Assembly: GCA_041747755.1 (NCBI GenBank)
Contig: JBGTEN010000335.1
Location: 1 to 8,994, forward strand
Direction of reading: 5' to 3'
Length of the DNA: 8,994 nt
From: Aurantibrevibacter sp041747755
GTDB lineage: Bacteria; Bacteroidota; Bacteroidia; Flavobacteriales; Flavobacteriaceae
Below the pieces are notes generated by a model. That model saw nothing but the letters and a program-made list of their open reading frames with translations, did not search any database and was not told the origin of the DNA. A program made the position numbers and the translations under genes. Each line of letters begins with the position of its first letter. Position 1 is the first letter of the stretch. Below are positions 1 to 6,720 of the stretch, piece by piece.

Positions 1-1049
1 ACAAAAAACAAACGACTTTCAAACATTTTCTGATGAATAAGGACTTCCCCTCTAGCTTGGGCCGCTGTAACCAATAAAATACTCAATAAATCGGGTGTCA
101 TACCCGGCCAGGGAGCATCGGCTATAGTTAATATAGATCCGTCTATATAATTTTGTATCTGATATCCTTCTTTGTGTTCGGGAATATAAATATCGTCTCC
201 CTTTTGTTCCAGAGTAATCCCCAGCTTTCTGAAAACTGTTGGAATCTGTCCTAGGTTTTCCCAACTCACATTTTTGATGGTGAGTTCGCTGCGGGTCATA
301 GCTGCAAGACCAATCCAGCTGCCAATCTCAATCATATCGGGCAACATAGTATGCTCGGTACCACCCAATTCGTTTACCCCTTCTATAGTAAGTAAGTTAG
401 AGCCGATTCCACTGATTTTTGCCCCCATTCGGTTGAGCATTTTACATAACTGTTGCAAATAGGGTTCGCATGCGGCATTATAAATCGTAGTGGTTCCTTC
501 GGCAAATACAGATGCCATGACAATATTAGCTGTTCCGGTAACGGAAGCCTCATCCAAAAGCATATAGGTGCCTTTGAGTTTTTTGGCTTCAACCCCGTAA
601 AAATATTCTTCTTTATTGTATCTGAAGGTAGCGCCAAGATTGATAAAACCCTCAAAATGGGTATCCAATCTTCTTCGACCAATTTTATCACCACCGGGCT
701 TGGGAATATAACCTTTTCCAAAACGTGCCAACAAGGGACCTACCATCATAATGGATCCTCTTAACCCTTTGCCGTCATGCTTAAATTGATCTGATTGCAG
801 GTAATCCATATTTACATCATCCGCCTTGAAGGTGTAAGAACCTTTGCCTTTCTTTTGGATTTTTACGCCCAAATCCTCCAAAAGTGATATCAGCTTATTA
901 ACATCAATAATGTCGGGAATGTTATTGATGGTTACGCTTTCTGAAGTTAAAAGCACGGCGCAAAGAATTTGTAAAGCCTCGTTTTTGGCGCCTTGTGGTG
1001 TTATTTCTCCGTGAAGTTTATGACCACCTTCAATTTTAAATGTTCCCAT
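1..1049 (-). CDS. murA: UDP-N-acetylglucosamine 1-carboxyvinyltransferase (MurA), 3' end cut by the window edge
   Basis: Catalyses the first committed step of peptidoglycan synthesis in the cytoplasm: enolpyruvyl transfer from PEP to UDP-GlcNAc. The frame starts with ATG at 1049 and stays open to the window edge, giving 349 residues of an expected 430-440. Visible landmarks are the N-terminal GAKNEAL motif with the paired K22-N23, the LRGSIMMVGPLLAR segment (residues 96-109), the active-site loop PGGDKIGRRRLDTH (118-131), the AEGTTTIYNAACEP segment (183-196), and a PGMTPD motif whose D320 matches E. coli D305. The loop residue equivalent to E. coli Cys115 is Asp121. Asp at this site is known from MurA of Mycobacterium, Chlamydia and Borrelia, where it gives an active enzyme that fosfomycin does not alkylate. 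The gene lies 16 bases after a DUF4290 gene on the same strand, so co-transcription is likely. Identification is secure; the fosfomycin phenotype is inference. Confidence 0.96.
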   Translation of the reverse strand, partial: MGTFKIEGGHKLHGEITPQGAKNEALQILCAVLLTSESVTINNIPDIIDVNKLISLLEDLGVKIQKKGKGSYTFKADDVNMDYLQSDQFKHDGKGLRGSIMMVGPLLARFGKGYIPKPGGDKIGRRRLDTHFEGFINLGATFRYNKEEYFYGVEAKKLKGTYMLLDEASVTGTANIVMASVFAEGTTTIYNAACEPYLQQLCKMLNRMGAKISGIGSNLLTIEGVNELGGTEHTMLPDMIEIGSWIGLAAMTRSELTIKNVSWENLGQIPTVFRKLGITLEQKGDDIYIPEHKEGYQIQNYIDGSILTIADAPWPGMTPDLLSILLVTAAQARGEVLIHQKMFESRLFF

Positions 1050-1065
1050 TTAACGTTGAATGTTA

Positions 1066-1740
1066 TTAGAACCGCTTTTTATTGCGGTTGTTATTATTGT
1101 TGTTGCTATTGGTTCGTTGGCTTTTCTTGCCGTTGTTGCTTGGTTTTGGAGTCTTCGCAACCCTATTTTTAAGAAATTGTCCACTTTCTGTTAGATTCTC
1201 ACCATCAGAAGCCATATCTATTTTACCATCACTGAGTTCATACAAATGTTGAAAAATGGCATTGTCATCTACGGTATCTTTGTTCCAGTTGAGGTAACAT
1301 TTTTTCATGTGATTGGCAATTACATATTCTAAACCGTCTCGCATATCGCCTTTTTCCCATTTAATAGCAACATCAATCATTCGCTTAATGTTATTACCAT
1401 AAAAACGGTACTTTGGGAAATTTTGCGGATATTTTAATGGTTCAGGACGTTGCATGAGTACTTCCTTCGAAGTTATGGGGTAGGGAGATGTCACATTTAA
1501 TTTAAAATCCGACATGATAAACAATTGATCCCAAAGTTTGTGCTGAAAGTCGGGCACATCCCTTAAATGAGGTTGTAAATTACCCATTACGCTTATAATG
1601 GATTTTGCTACTTTGTTTCGTTCTTCATCATCGGCGATTGAAACAGCATAATCTACCATTTTCTGAAAATGACGCCCATATTCAGGAATAATGAGCTGTG
1701 GTCGCTCAGTATTATATTCTAAGTTTTCTACTAAATTCAA
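1066..1740 (-). CDS. DUF4290 family protein of unknown function, upstream of murA
   Basis: Protein of 224 residues that I recognise as the Bacteroidota-restricted DUF4290 family; no biochemical role is known to me. The N-terminal part starts MNLVENLEYNTERPQLIIPEYGR and the body (about residues 20-170) is predicted soluble and mostly helical, with no signal peptide or membrane segment. The last 40 residues are low-complexity, basic and Asn-rich (a run of six Asn near residues 213-218, ending RNKKRF), which suggests a disordered, possibly nucleic-acid-binding tail. The gene precedes murA by 16 bases on the same strand, and I recall this pairing in related genomes, which hints at a cell-envelope link. 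That is inference from context only. ATG at 1740 is the natural start, with a promoter-like element about 50 bases upstream. Confidence 0.9.
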   Translation of the reverse strand: MNLVENLEYNTERPQLIIPEYGRHFQKMVDYAVSIADDEERNKVAKSIISVMGNLQPHLRDVPDFQHKLWDQLFIMSDFKLNVTSPYPITSKEVLMQRPEPLKYPQNFPKYRFYGNNIKRMIDVAIKWEKGDMRDGLEYVIANHMKKCYLNWNKDTVDDNAIFQHLYELSDGKIDMASDGENLTESGQFLKNRVAKTPKPSNNGKKSQRTNSNNNNNNRNKKRF

Positions 1741-1792
1741 TTTGAAATATTTATTTTAATAAGGAAGTATTGCAATAACGCTTGCAAAGTAA

Positions 1793-1800
1793 CAAAATTA
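1793..1800 (-). promoter_or_regulatory. Candidate -7 element for the DUF4290-murA operon
   Basis: On the minus strand this reads TAATTTTG, an exact match to the Bacteroidota -7 consensus TAnnTTTG. It lies about 50 bases before the DUF4290 start, just after the stop of the DUF493 gene. I see no good TTTG at the -33 distance, so the promoter may be weak, or the gene may also be read from the DUF493 transcript. Confidence 0.4.
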
Positions 1801-1816
1801 TGCCAAAAATGCTATT

Positions 1817-2104
1817 TTATAAGGATATAACCCCTTTTACTTTTCCTACTTCTTTGTAATTGCGGATTACTTCTTCCGGATTTTTACAATTTACCGTAAT
1901 AGAAATACTGGTATATTTTCCTTGTTTGGATTTTTTTGATTCAATCACAGCTCCTGTATTGTCGAATATTTGATGTATTTGATTAATTCTATCTTTTTCA
2001 GTTGGGACAATAAATTTGTACAAATAATCTGATGGCCAAATAGAACTTTCTTCCAATTGTACTTTTAATCTTGCATAAAACGCTTCCGCCTTTTCATTAT
2101 CCAT
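1817..2104 (-). CDS. DUF493 (YbeD-like) small protein
   Basis: Protein of 95 residues matching the DUF493/YbeD family: a small ferredoxin-like alpha/beta fold that resembles regulatory ACT-type domains. Recognisable parts are the segment YLYKFIVPTEKDRINQIHQIF (residues 27-47), the central strand with SKKSKQGKYTSISITVNCKN (about 56-75), and the ending EVGKVKGVISL. The usual family length is 85-100, so the gene is complete. The molecular function is not established; a regulatory role is suggested only by the fold. It is divergently oriented to the kinase-recQ-fmt operon, with an 87-base shared intergenic region, and sits 76 bases before the DUF4290 gene on the same strand. ATG at 2104 is the first start in frame that fits the family N-terminus. 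Confidence 0.88.
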   Translation of the reverse strand: MDNEKAEAFYARLKVQLEESSIWPSDYLYKFIVPTEKDRINQIHQIFDNTGAVIESKKSKQGKYTSISITVNCKNPEEVIRNYKEVGKVKGVISL

Positions 2105-2117
2105 AGCGATCTTTTTG

Positions 2118-2125
2118 CAAATATA
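2118..2125 (-). promoter_or_regulatory. Candidate -7 element for the DUF493 gene
   Basis: The minus strand reads TATATTTG, an exact TAnnTTTG match, 13 bases before the DUF493 start codon. If used, the transcript would start near 2112 and the leader would be under 10 bases. No convincing -33 TTTG is visible, so this is a moderate call. Confidence 0.4.
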
Positions 2126-2191
2126 CGGGTTACCCTGTAATTTTTTAATCTAATGGGTATTTCATTACTTTGTAGCTGAAAATCGGACATA

Positions 2192-2737
2192 TTGAGTTCA
2201 AAAAAGATTGTTATCACTGGAGGACCAAGTACTGGAAAGACTTCAATAATAGAAAAAATTGAAGAAAAAGGGTACAAATGTTTTCCGGAAGTTTCCAGAA
2301 GTATTACGCTTGAAGCAAGGAAAGAAGGAATACCGCAGCTTTTTTTATCGGATCCTATTTTATTCAGCAAAAGAGTATTGCAAGGACGTTTAGATCAATT
2401 TATAGAGGCATCAGCGTGCACGAATGCTTACGTTTTTATGGATAGAGGACTGCCTGATGTAACGGCATATTTGAACTGTTTTGGGCAGGATTATGACGGT
2501 TATTTTGAGGATACCTGTTTTACCCACAGATATGATAGTGTATTTCTACTACCTCCCTGGGAAGCAATTCATCAGGCGGATAATGAACGGCATGAGAATT
2601 TTGAGGAAGCACTGCGAATACATCATTTTTTGGAGAAGGGTTATCAGCATTATGGTTATGACGTACATGAGGTTCCGATAGGATCGGTTACCGAACGGGT
2701 TAATTATGTTCTGGAGCACATAAAAAGTAAATCCTAA
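2192..2737 (+). CDS. P-loop nucleotide kinase-like ATPase (AAA_28 type) with TTG start
   Basis: Protein of 181 residues resembling the AAA_28 / NadR-kinase-like group of P-loop NTPases. Walker A is GGPSTGKTS at residues 10-18; a strand ending VFMDRGLPD (81-89) carries the Asp-Arg pair seen in nucleotide and thymidylate kinase-like folds; a lid-like segment with NERHENFEEA (131-140) follows the LLPPW motif (119-123). The substrate is unknown. The start is forced: an in-frame TGA lies at 2177-2179 and no in-frame ATG occurs until residue 83, past the P-loop, so TTG at 2192 is the only sensible start. A near-consensus TTACTTTG at 2165-2172 could be the promoter. The stop codon shares one base with the recQ ATG, so the two are probably translationally coupled. 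No membrane segment or signal peptide is visible. Confidence 0.88.
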   Translation: MSSKKIVITGGPSTGKTSIIEKIEEKGYKCFPEVSRSITLEARKEGIPQLFLSDPILFSKRVLQGRLDQFIEASACTNAYVFMDRGLPDVTAYLNCFGQDYDGYFEDTCFTHRYDSVFLLPPWEAIHQADNERHENFEEALRIHHFLEKGYQHYGYDVHEVPIGSVTERVNYVLEHIKSKS

Positions 2738-4632
2738 TGGTACAGGACCCCAAAGAGATTATTAAGCAATATTGGGGTTTCTCTGAATTCAGAGGGTCTC
2801 AGGAGAAAATTATCACTGCGTTATTAAAAGGGAATGATGTGTTGGCACTTCTGCCAACAGGAGGGGGTAAATCGTTATGCTATCAAATTCCGGGACTGGC
2901 GCAAGAGGGTATTTGCATTGTTGTATCACCTCTGGTGGCCTTGATTCAAAATCAAGTGGACAGTCTTAAACAAAAAGGAATAAAAGCAATAGCCCTTACA
3001 GGAGGTATTCCTTTTGAGGAAGTAAATGATTTACTGGACAACTGTTTGTATGGAAATTATAAGTTTTTGTATCTCTCTCCGGAGCGTTTGCAGCAAGATT
3101 TGATAAGAGATCGAATACAGCAAATGAATGTAAATCTTTTTGCAATAGATGAAGCGCATTGCATTTCACAATGGGGCAATGATTTTAGACCTGCTTATTT
3201 ACAATGTGCTTTATTAAGAGAGTTACTTCCTCAGACACCCATAATTGCCTTAACGGCAACGGCAACTCAGCAAGTGGCACATGATATTATTGAAAACCTT
3301 ACCCTACAAAATCCGCTTACTGTAAAAGACTCTTTTTTCCGGGAAAACCTAACCTTCCAGGTAATTATGGAGGAAGATAAGTTGGGGAGATTAAAACAAC
3401 TATGTAAAGCGGTGAAGGAAAGCGGCATTGTCTATGTTCGGACACGAAGATTGGCAGAGGAGACAGCGGCATACCTTAATAAGCATAATTGTACTGCAAC
3501 TTTTTTTCACGGAGGTATATCCAAAAAAGATAAGATTGCCAAGCTTAATCTTTGGCTGGAAGATAAGGTTCAGGTTATGGTTGCCACCAATGCATTTGGC
3601 ATGGGCATTGACAAGCCTAATGTTCGTTTGATAGTACATTTTCAAATCCCGGACAGTTTGGAAAACTATTTTCAGGAAGCGGGAAGGGCAGGAAGGGACA
3701 ACAAACCAGCCCAAGCTATTTTGATTACGAACAAAACCGATGAAGAGCAGGTTAGAAATCAGTTTTTATCCGTATTACCTGATATTACCTTTTTGAAACT
3801 AGTGTACAACAAACTAAACAATTATTTTCAAATTCCCTATGGTGAAGGTTTTGATGAAACGTATGGATTAAATTTTAATCGCTTCTGTTTTACATACAAA
3901 TTAAATCCAATGCTTACTTATAACGGTTTGCGGATATTGGATCAGAATTCGGTAATTTCACTCTCCGATAACTTTTTAAAAAGTAGTACCGTACAATTCA
4001 TTGCGTCTAAGGAGCAGGTGTTCGACTATCTGGAAAGGTATTCAGATTTGGCCGCTATTATTCAGACCATTTTAAGAACCTATGGCGGAATTTTCGACTA
4101 TGACACCAAAATAAATACATTGCTGGTTTCTAAAAAGGCAAATAGCTCAGAGGATAAGGTATTAAAAACATTGGATCAAATGGCAAAGGACCGAATTATA
4201 GAATATCAAGCAACCAATACAGATTTGGAGGTTACTTTTTTGGTTCCTCGTGAGGACGACAATACGATTAATATGTTTGCCAAGAAGGTTAAGGCACAAC
4301 AATTGGTAAAAATCAATAATGTAGAAAGCATGCTTTCCTATATTAGAAATACAAAAGTTTGTAGAAGTGTACAACTACTTCATTACTTTGGAGAAATTGG
4401 AGTGGCTTGCGGAACCTGTGATGTCTGCCTTCGCAAAACTCCTATTGAGAAAAGTGTTCAGGAACTAATAGCGTTGGAAATAGGGAAACTTCTTTTACAA
4501 AAACCTTATTCCTCCAAGGAATTAATACAGCATTTACCATATAAGGAGAATGCCATATTATATAGTATTCAAGATTTGCTGGAAGACGATAAAATAAAAA
4601 TTGATGCTAAGAATAAATATAGTTTAAAATAA
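2737..4632 (+). CDS. recQ: RecQ-family ATP-dependent DNA helicase, short form without HRDC
   Basis: A 3'-5' DNA helicase of 631 residues for recombination and repair. Helicase motifs are all present: Walker A LPTGGGKS (39-46), DEAH box AIDEAHCISQW (136-146), motif III TATAT (173-177), motif V NAFGMGIDKPNVR (285-297) and motif VI QEAGRAGRD (313-321). The RecQ zinc cysteines are C542, C558, C561 and C564, inside CRSVQLLHYFGE and CGTCDVC. In E. coli RecQ the zinc domain follows helicase lobe 2 almost directly; here about 210 residues separate motif VI from the first Cys, and the tail after the zinc site is only about 65 residues, with no HRDC domain. The extra region may hold a relocated winged helix. 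The ATG overlaps the stop of the upstream kinase by one base, and fmt begins one base after its stop. The RecQ assignment is secure; whether it is the cell's main RecQ is unclear. Confidence 0.95.
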   Translation: MVQDPKEIIKQYWGFSEFRGSQEKIITALLKGNDVLALLPTGGGKSLCYQIPGLAQEGICIVVSPLVALIQNQVDSLKQKGIKAIALTGGIPFEEVNDLLDNCLYGNYKFLYLSPERLQQDLIRDRIQQMNVNLFAIDEAHCISQWGNDFRPAYLQCALLRELLPQTPIIALTATATQQVAHDIIENLTLQNPLTVKDSFFRENLTFQVIMEEDKLGRLKQLCKAVKESGIVYVRTRRLAEETAAYLNKHNCTATFFHGGISKKDKIAKLNLWLEDKVQVMVATNAFGMGIDKPNVRLIVHFQIPDSLENYFQEAGRAGRDNKPAQAILITNKTDEEQVRNQFLSVLPDITFLKLVYNKLNNYFQIPYGEGFDETYGLNFNRFCFTYKLNPMLTYNGLRILDQNSVISLSDNFLKSSTVQFIASKEQVFDYLERYSDLAAIIQTILRTYGGIFDYDTKINTLLVSKKANSSEDKVLKTLDQMAKDRIIEYQATNTDLEVTFLVPREDDNTINMFAKKVKAQQLVKINNVESMLSYIRNTKVCRSVQLLHYFGEIGVACGTCDVCLRKTPIEKSVQELIALEIGKLLLQKPYSSKELIQHLPYKENAILYSIQDLLEDDKIKIDAKNKYSLK

Positions 4633-4633
4633 G

Positions 4634-5581
4634 ATGGAAACAATGCGTATCGTTTTTATGGGCACACCGGATTTTGCAGTAGCCACTTTGGATGCATTGG
4701 TTAGCAACGGACATTCTGTAGTAGGTGTTATTACTGCCCCAGACAAGCCGGCCGGAAGAGGAAGAAGTTTGCAAGAATCTGCGGTAAAAATGTATGCAAT
4801 GAAGCAGAATCTAAAAGTGTTGCAACCTACAAATTTAAAAAGCGAATCTTTTTTGGATGAATTAAAGAAGTTAAAGGCAAATTTACAAATTGTGGTGGCT
4901 TTTAGAATGTTACCGAAGGCTGTATGGTCTATGCCTGATTACGGCACATTTAATCTTCATGCCTCTTTGTTGCCCAATTATCGGGGAGCAGCACCCATTA
5001 ACTGGGCGATCATTAACGGTGAGACGGTTACCGGAGTTACCACTTTTTTTATTGATGATAAGATTGACACCGGAGCGATTATCCTTCAAGAAAAAACCAC
5101 TATTGCCATAGAAGATACAGCAGGAACCTTACACGATAAATTAATGAACTTGGGTGCAGATTTGGTGCTAAAAACGGTAAGTCAAATACAAAAGAATACA
5201 CTAAAAACAACCCAACAACAAGAAAAAGTAACCTTACAAATCGCCCCCAAGCTTGAAAAAGAAACATGCAGAATTAACTGGGAGCTATCCGCCGTTGGAG
5301 TTTACAATCACATAAGAGGTTTGAGTCCACATCCCGGTGCCTGGGCACTCTGGAACTATGGAGGAGAAACAGTAATACTCAAAATTTATAGCTCCGAAAC
5401 AGAATCGGTTACGCACAATTTAAAAGTTGGTTCTGTTATGGTGGATAAAAAACGGTTGAAGGTTGCCGTTAAAGACGGTTTTGTTGTACCTATAGAATTA
5501 CAGTTACAAGGAAAGCGCAGAATGTTTATGCACGAAATGCTAAACGGCATTCAATTAGATAAAATTGGTGACATGGTGTAA
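4634..5581 (+). CDS. fmt: Methionyl-tRNA formyltransferase
   Basis: Formylates Met-tRNA(fMet) with 10-formyl-tetrahydrofolate so that it can initiate translation. The 315 residues match the family length. Catalytic residues of the formyltransferase fold are in place: N107, H109 and D145, within FNLHASLLPNYRGAAP (106-121) and DDKIDTG (141-147). The N-terminal nucleotide-like fold starts MRIVFMGTPDF, with the loop APDKPAGRGR at 35-44. The C-terminal OB-like domain begins around residue 205 (LEKETCRINW) and carries the VYNHIRGLSPHPGAW segment. The start could be ATG at 4634, one base after the recQ stop, or the second ATG at 4643, which gives the more usual N-terminus MRIVFMG. It is the last gene of the kinase-recQ-fmt operon; HU downstream has its own promoter. 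No clear intrinsic terminator follows. Confidence 0.97.
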   Translation: METMRIVFMGTPDFAVATLDALVSNGHSVVGVITAPDKPAGRGRSLQESAVKMYAMKQNLKVLQPTNLKSESFLDELKKLKANLQIVVAFRMLPKAVWSMPDYGTFNLHASLLPNYRGAAPINWAIINGETVTGVTTFFIDDKIDTGAIILQEKTTIAIEDTAGTLHDKLMNLGADLVLKTVSQIQKNTLKTTQQQEKVTLQIAPKLEKETCRINWELSAVGVYNHIRGLSPHPGAWALWNYGGETVILKIYSSETESVTHNLKVGSVMVDKKRLKVAVKDGFVVPIELQLQGKRRMFMHEMLNGIQLDKIGDMV

Positions 5582-5628
5582 AGCCCTGTCAGCATTGGGC
5601 TGGACGAAAAAGTAAAAAAACCCTTACT

Positions 5629-5659
5629 TTATCAACAAACGTTTCAAGTTATCAACAAA
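5629..5659 (+). repeat. Two 11-bp direct repeats TTATCAACAAA, 20 bp apart, upstream of the HU gene
   Basis: TTATCAACAAA occurs at 5629-5639 and 5649-5659, so the copies are in helical phase (20 bp, about two turns). The first nine bases differ from the E. coli-type DnaA box TTATCCACA at one position. They lie about 25-55 bp upstream of the HU -33 element, where a regulator could bind. That they are protein-binding sites is inference. Confidence 0.4.
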
Positions 5660-5683
5660 AACGCGGATTTCCCCTTATTTTAC

Positions 5684-5713
5684 TTGTGTTAACGGTAAAT
5701 CCGTATAAATTTG
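5684..5713 (+). promoter_or_regulatory. HU gene promoter, Bacteroidota type
   Basis: TTG at 5684-5686 followed after 19 bases by TAAATTTG at 5706-5713 matches the Bacteroidota pattern TTTG-N19-TAnnTTTG for the primary sigma factor. Transcription should start near 5718, leaving an AT-rich leader of about 43 bases. A 7-bp inverted repeat CGGATTT (5664-5670) / AAATCCG (5697-5703) brackets the -33 element and touches the -7 element; it could be an operator. Confidence 0.65.
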
Positions 5714-5760
5714 TTAGAACAATAAAATTATTTTTAACAACACTTTAATTTACTTAAACT

Positions 5761-6033
5761 ATGAACAAAACAGAATTAATCGATGCCATTGCTGCTAGCG
5801 CTGGTATCACCAAAGCAGCAGCTAAGAAAGCTTTGGAATCTTTTTTAGAGAATGTTGAGGCATCACTTAAAAAAGGCGGAAGAGTGTCTTTAGTAGGTTT
5901 CGGATCTTGGTCAGTTTCCAAAAGAGAAGCAAGAGAGGGTAGAAATCCATCCACTGGAAAAACCATCAAAATTGCTGCTAAAAATGTTGTAAAGTTTAAG
6001 GCTGGTGCTGATTTAGCCAAGGCTGTAAACTAG
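5761..6033 (+). CDS. HU-family DNA-binding protein
   Basis: Small basic histone-like protein of 90 residues that dimerises, bends DNA and compacts the nucleoid. The sequence has the standard HU layout: N-terminal helices (MNKTELIDAIAASAGITKAA), the turn GRVSLVGFGSW (40-50), the beta-arm with RNPSTGKTIKI (61-71) whose Pro63 is the residue that intercalates into DNA, and a C-terminal helix AGADLAKAVN. The length is normal and no extension is present. It forms its own transcription unit, with a consensus promoter upstream and a strong terminator 20 bases after the stop. HU and IHF subunits share this fold, but a single 90-residue gene of this type is best called HU. Confidence 0.96.
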   Translation: MNKTELIDAIAASAGITKAAAKKALESFLENVEASLKKGGRVSLVGFGSWSVSKREAREGRNPSTGKTIKIAAKNVVKFKAGADLAKAVN

Positions 6034-6053
6034 TTTATATTTAAAAATTAAGG

Positions 6054-6082
6054 AAAGCACCTCTTTTAGAGGTGCTTTTTTT
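6054..6082 (+). terminator. Intrinsic terminator of the HU gene
   Basis: A perfect 11-bp stem AAAGCACCTCT / AGAGGTGCTTT with a TTT loop is followed by a run of seven T (6076-6082). It starts 20 bases after the HU stop codon. Confidence 0.92.
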
Positions 6083-6131
6083 GTTTTTAATAAGATTTGT
6101 CTTATTTTAGAGACATACAGTGCAAAAGATT

Positions 6132-6692
6132 ATGATAGCTATAGAACCAAAGAAAGGCGATCTTCTTATTGCGGAACCTACGTTAACCGGGGACGTATCT
6201 TTCAATAGGTCTGTTGTACTCCTAGCGGAGCACAATCCGGAAGGTTCTGTGGGTTTTATTTTAAATAAGCCATTAGCTTATAGTATAAATGAGCTGGTTA
6301 CTGAAATTAACATCCCGTTGCAGGTTTATAACGGAGGGCCCGTAGAACAGGATAATCTCTATTTTATTCATAAAGTACCCAATTTGATTGAAAACAGTAT
6401 AGAAATATCGGATGGTATTTATTGGGGAGGAGATTTTGAAAAAACCATTTCCCTAATCAATGCTAAAATCATATCCCAAAAGGATATTCGTTTCTTTTTA
6501 GGTTATTCCGGTTGGGCTTCCCTCCAGTTAGATGAGGAATTGTCTTCCAAATCTTGGATTGTTGTTAAAAATAAGTACGAAAGCGACATTATAGATAAAC
6601 CTTCCACGGCTTTTTGGAAAGAAAAAATGATAGAATTGGGGGGCAATTATCTTCTTTGGTCCAATGCTCCTGAAAACCCAAATTTTAATTAG
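6132..6692 (+). CDS. YqgE/AlgH family protein
   Basis: Protein of 186 residues from ATG at 6132 and a member of the UPF0301/YqgE/AlgH family, a widespread soluble fold of uncertain function (an AlgH homologue was linked to alginate regulation in Pseudomonas). Family hallmarks are KGDLLIAEPTLTGDVSFNRS near the N-terminus, VVLLAEHNPEGSVGFILNKP, the YNGGPVEQDNLYFIH segment, and FFLGYSGWASLQLDEEL in the second half. A GTG at 6120 in the same frame would add four residues (MQKI); I prefer ATG because homologues start close to this lysine-rich segment. The gene follows the HU terminator by about 50 bases, with no exact promoter consensus between them. It is convergent with the aminotransferase gene, with 28 bases between the stops and no clear bidirectional terminator. 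Confidence 0.93.
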   Translation: MIAIEPKKGDLLIAEPTLTGDVSFNRSVVLLAEHNPEGSVGFILNKPLAYSINELVTEINIPLQVYNGGPVEQDNLYFIHKVPNLIENSIEISDGIYWGGDFEKTISLINAKIISQKDIRFFLGYSGWASLQLDEELSSKSWIVVKNKYESDIIDKPSTAFWKEKMIELGGNYLLWSNAPENPNFN

Positions 6693-6720
6693 TGAAGGAA
6701 ATTAATAATTGCCACATTAA

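Noticed and set aside
5582..5601. AGCCC/GGGCT inverted repeat directly after the fmt stop codon, a possible terminator
   Set aside because: The stem is only 5 bp with a 10-base loop and is followed by an A-rich stretch rather than a T-run, so it does not meet the intrinsic terminator pattern.
5754..6020. Open frame of 88 codons on the minus strand over the HU gene
   Set aside because: It lies wholly antisense to a clear HU gene and resembles no family; it is a by-product of HU codon use.
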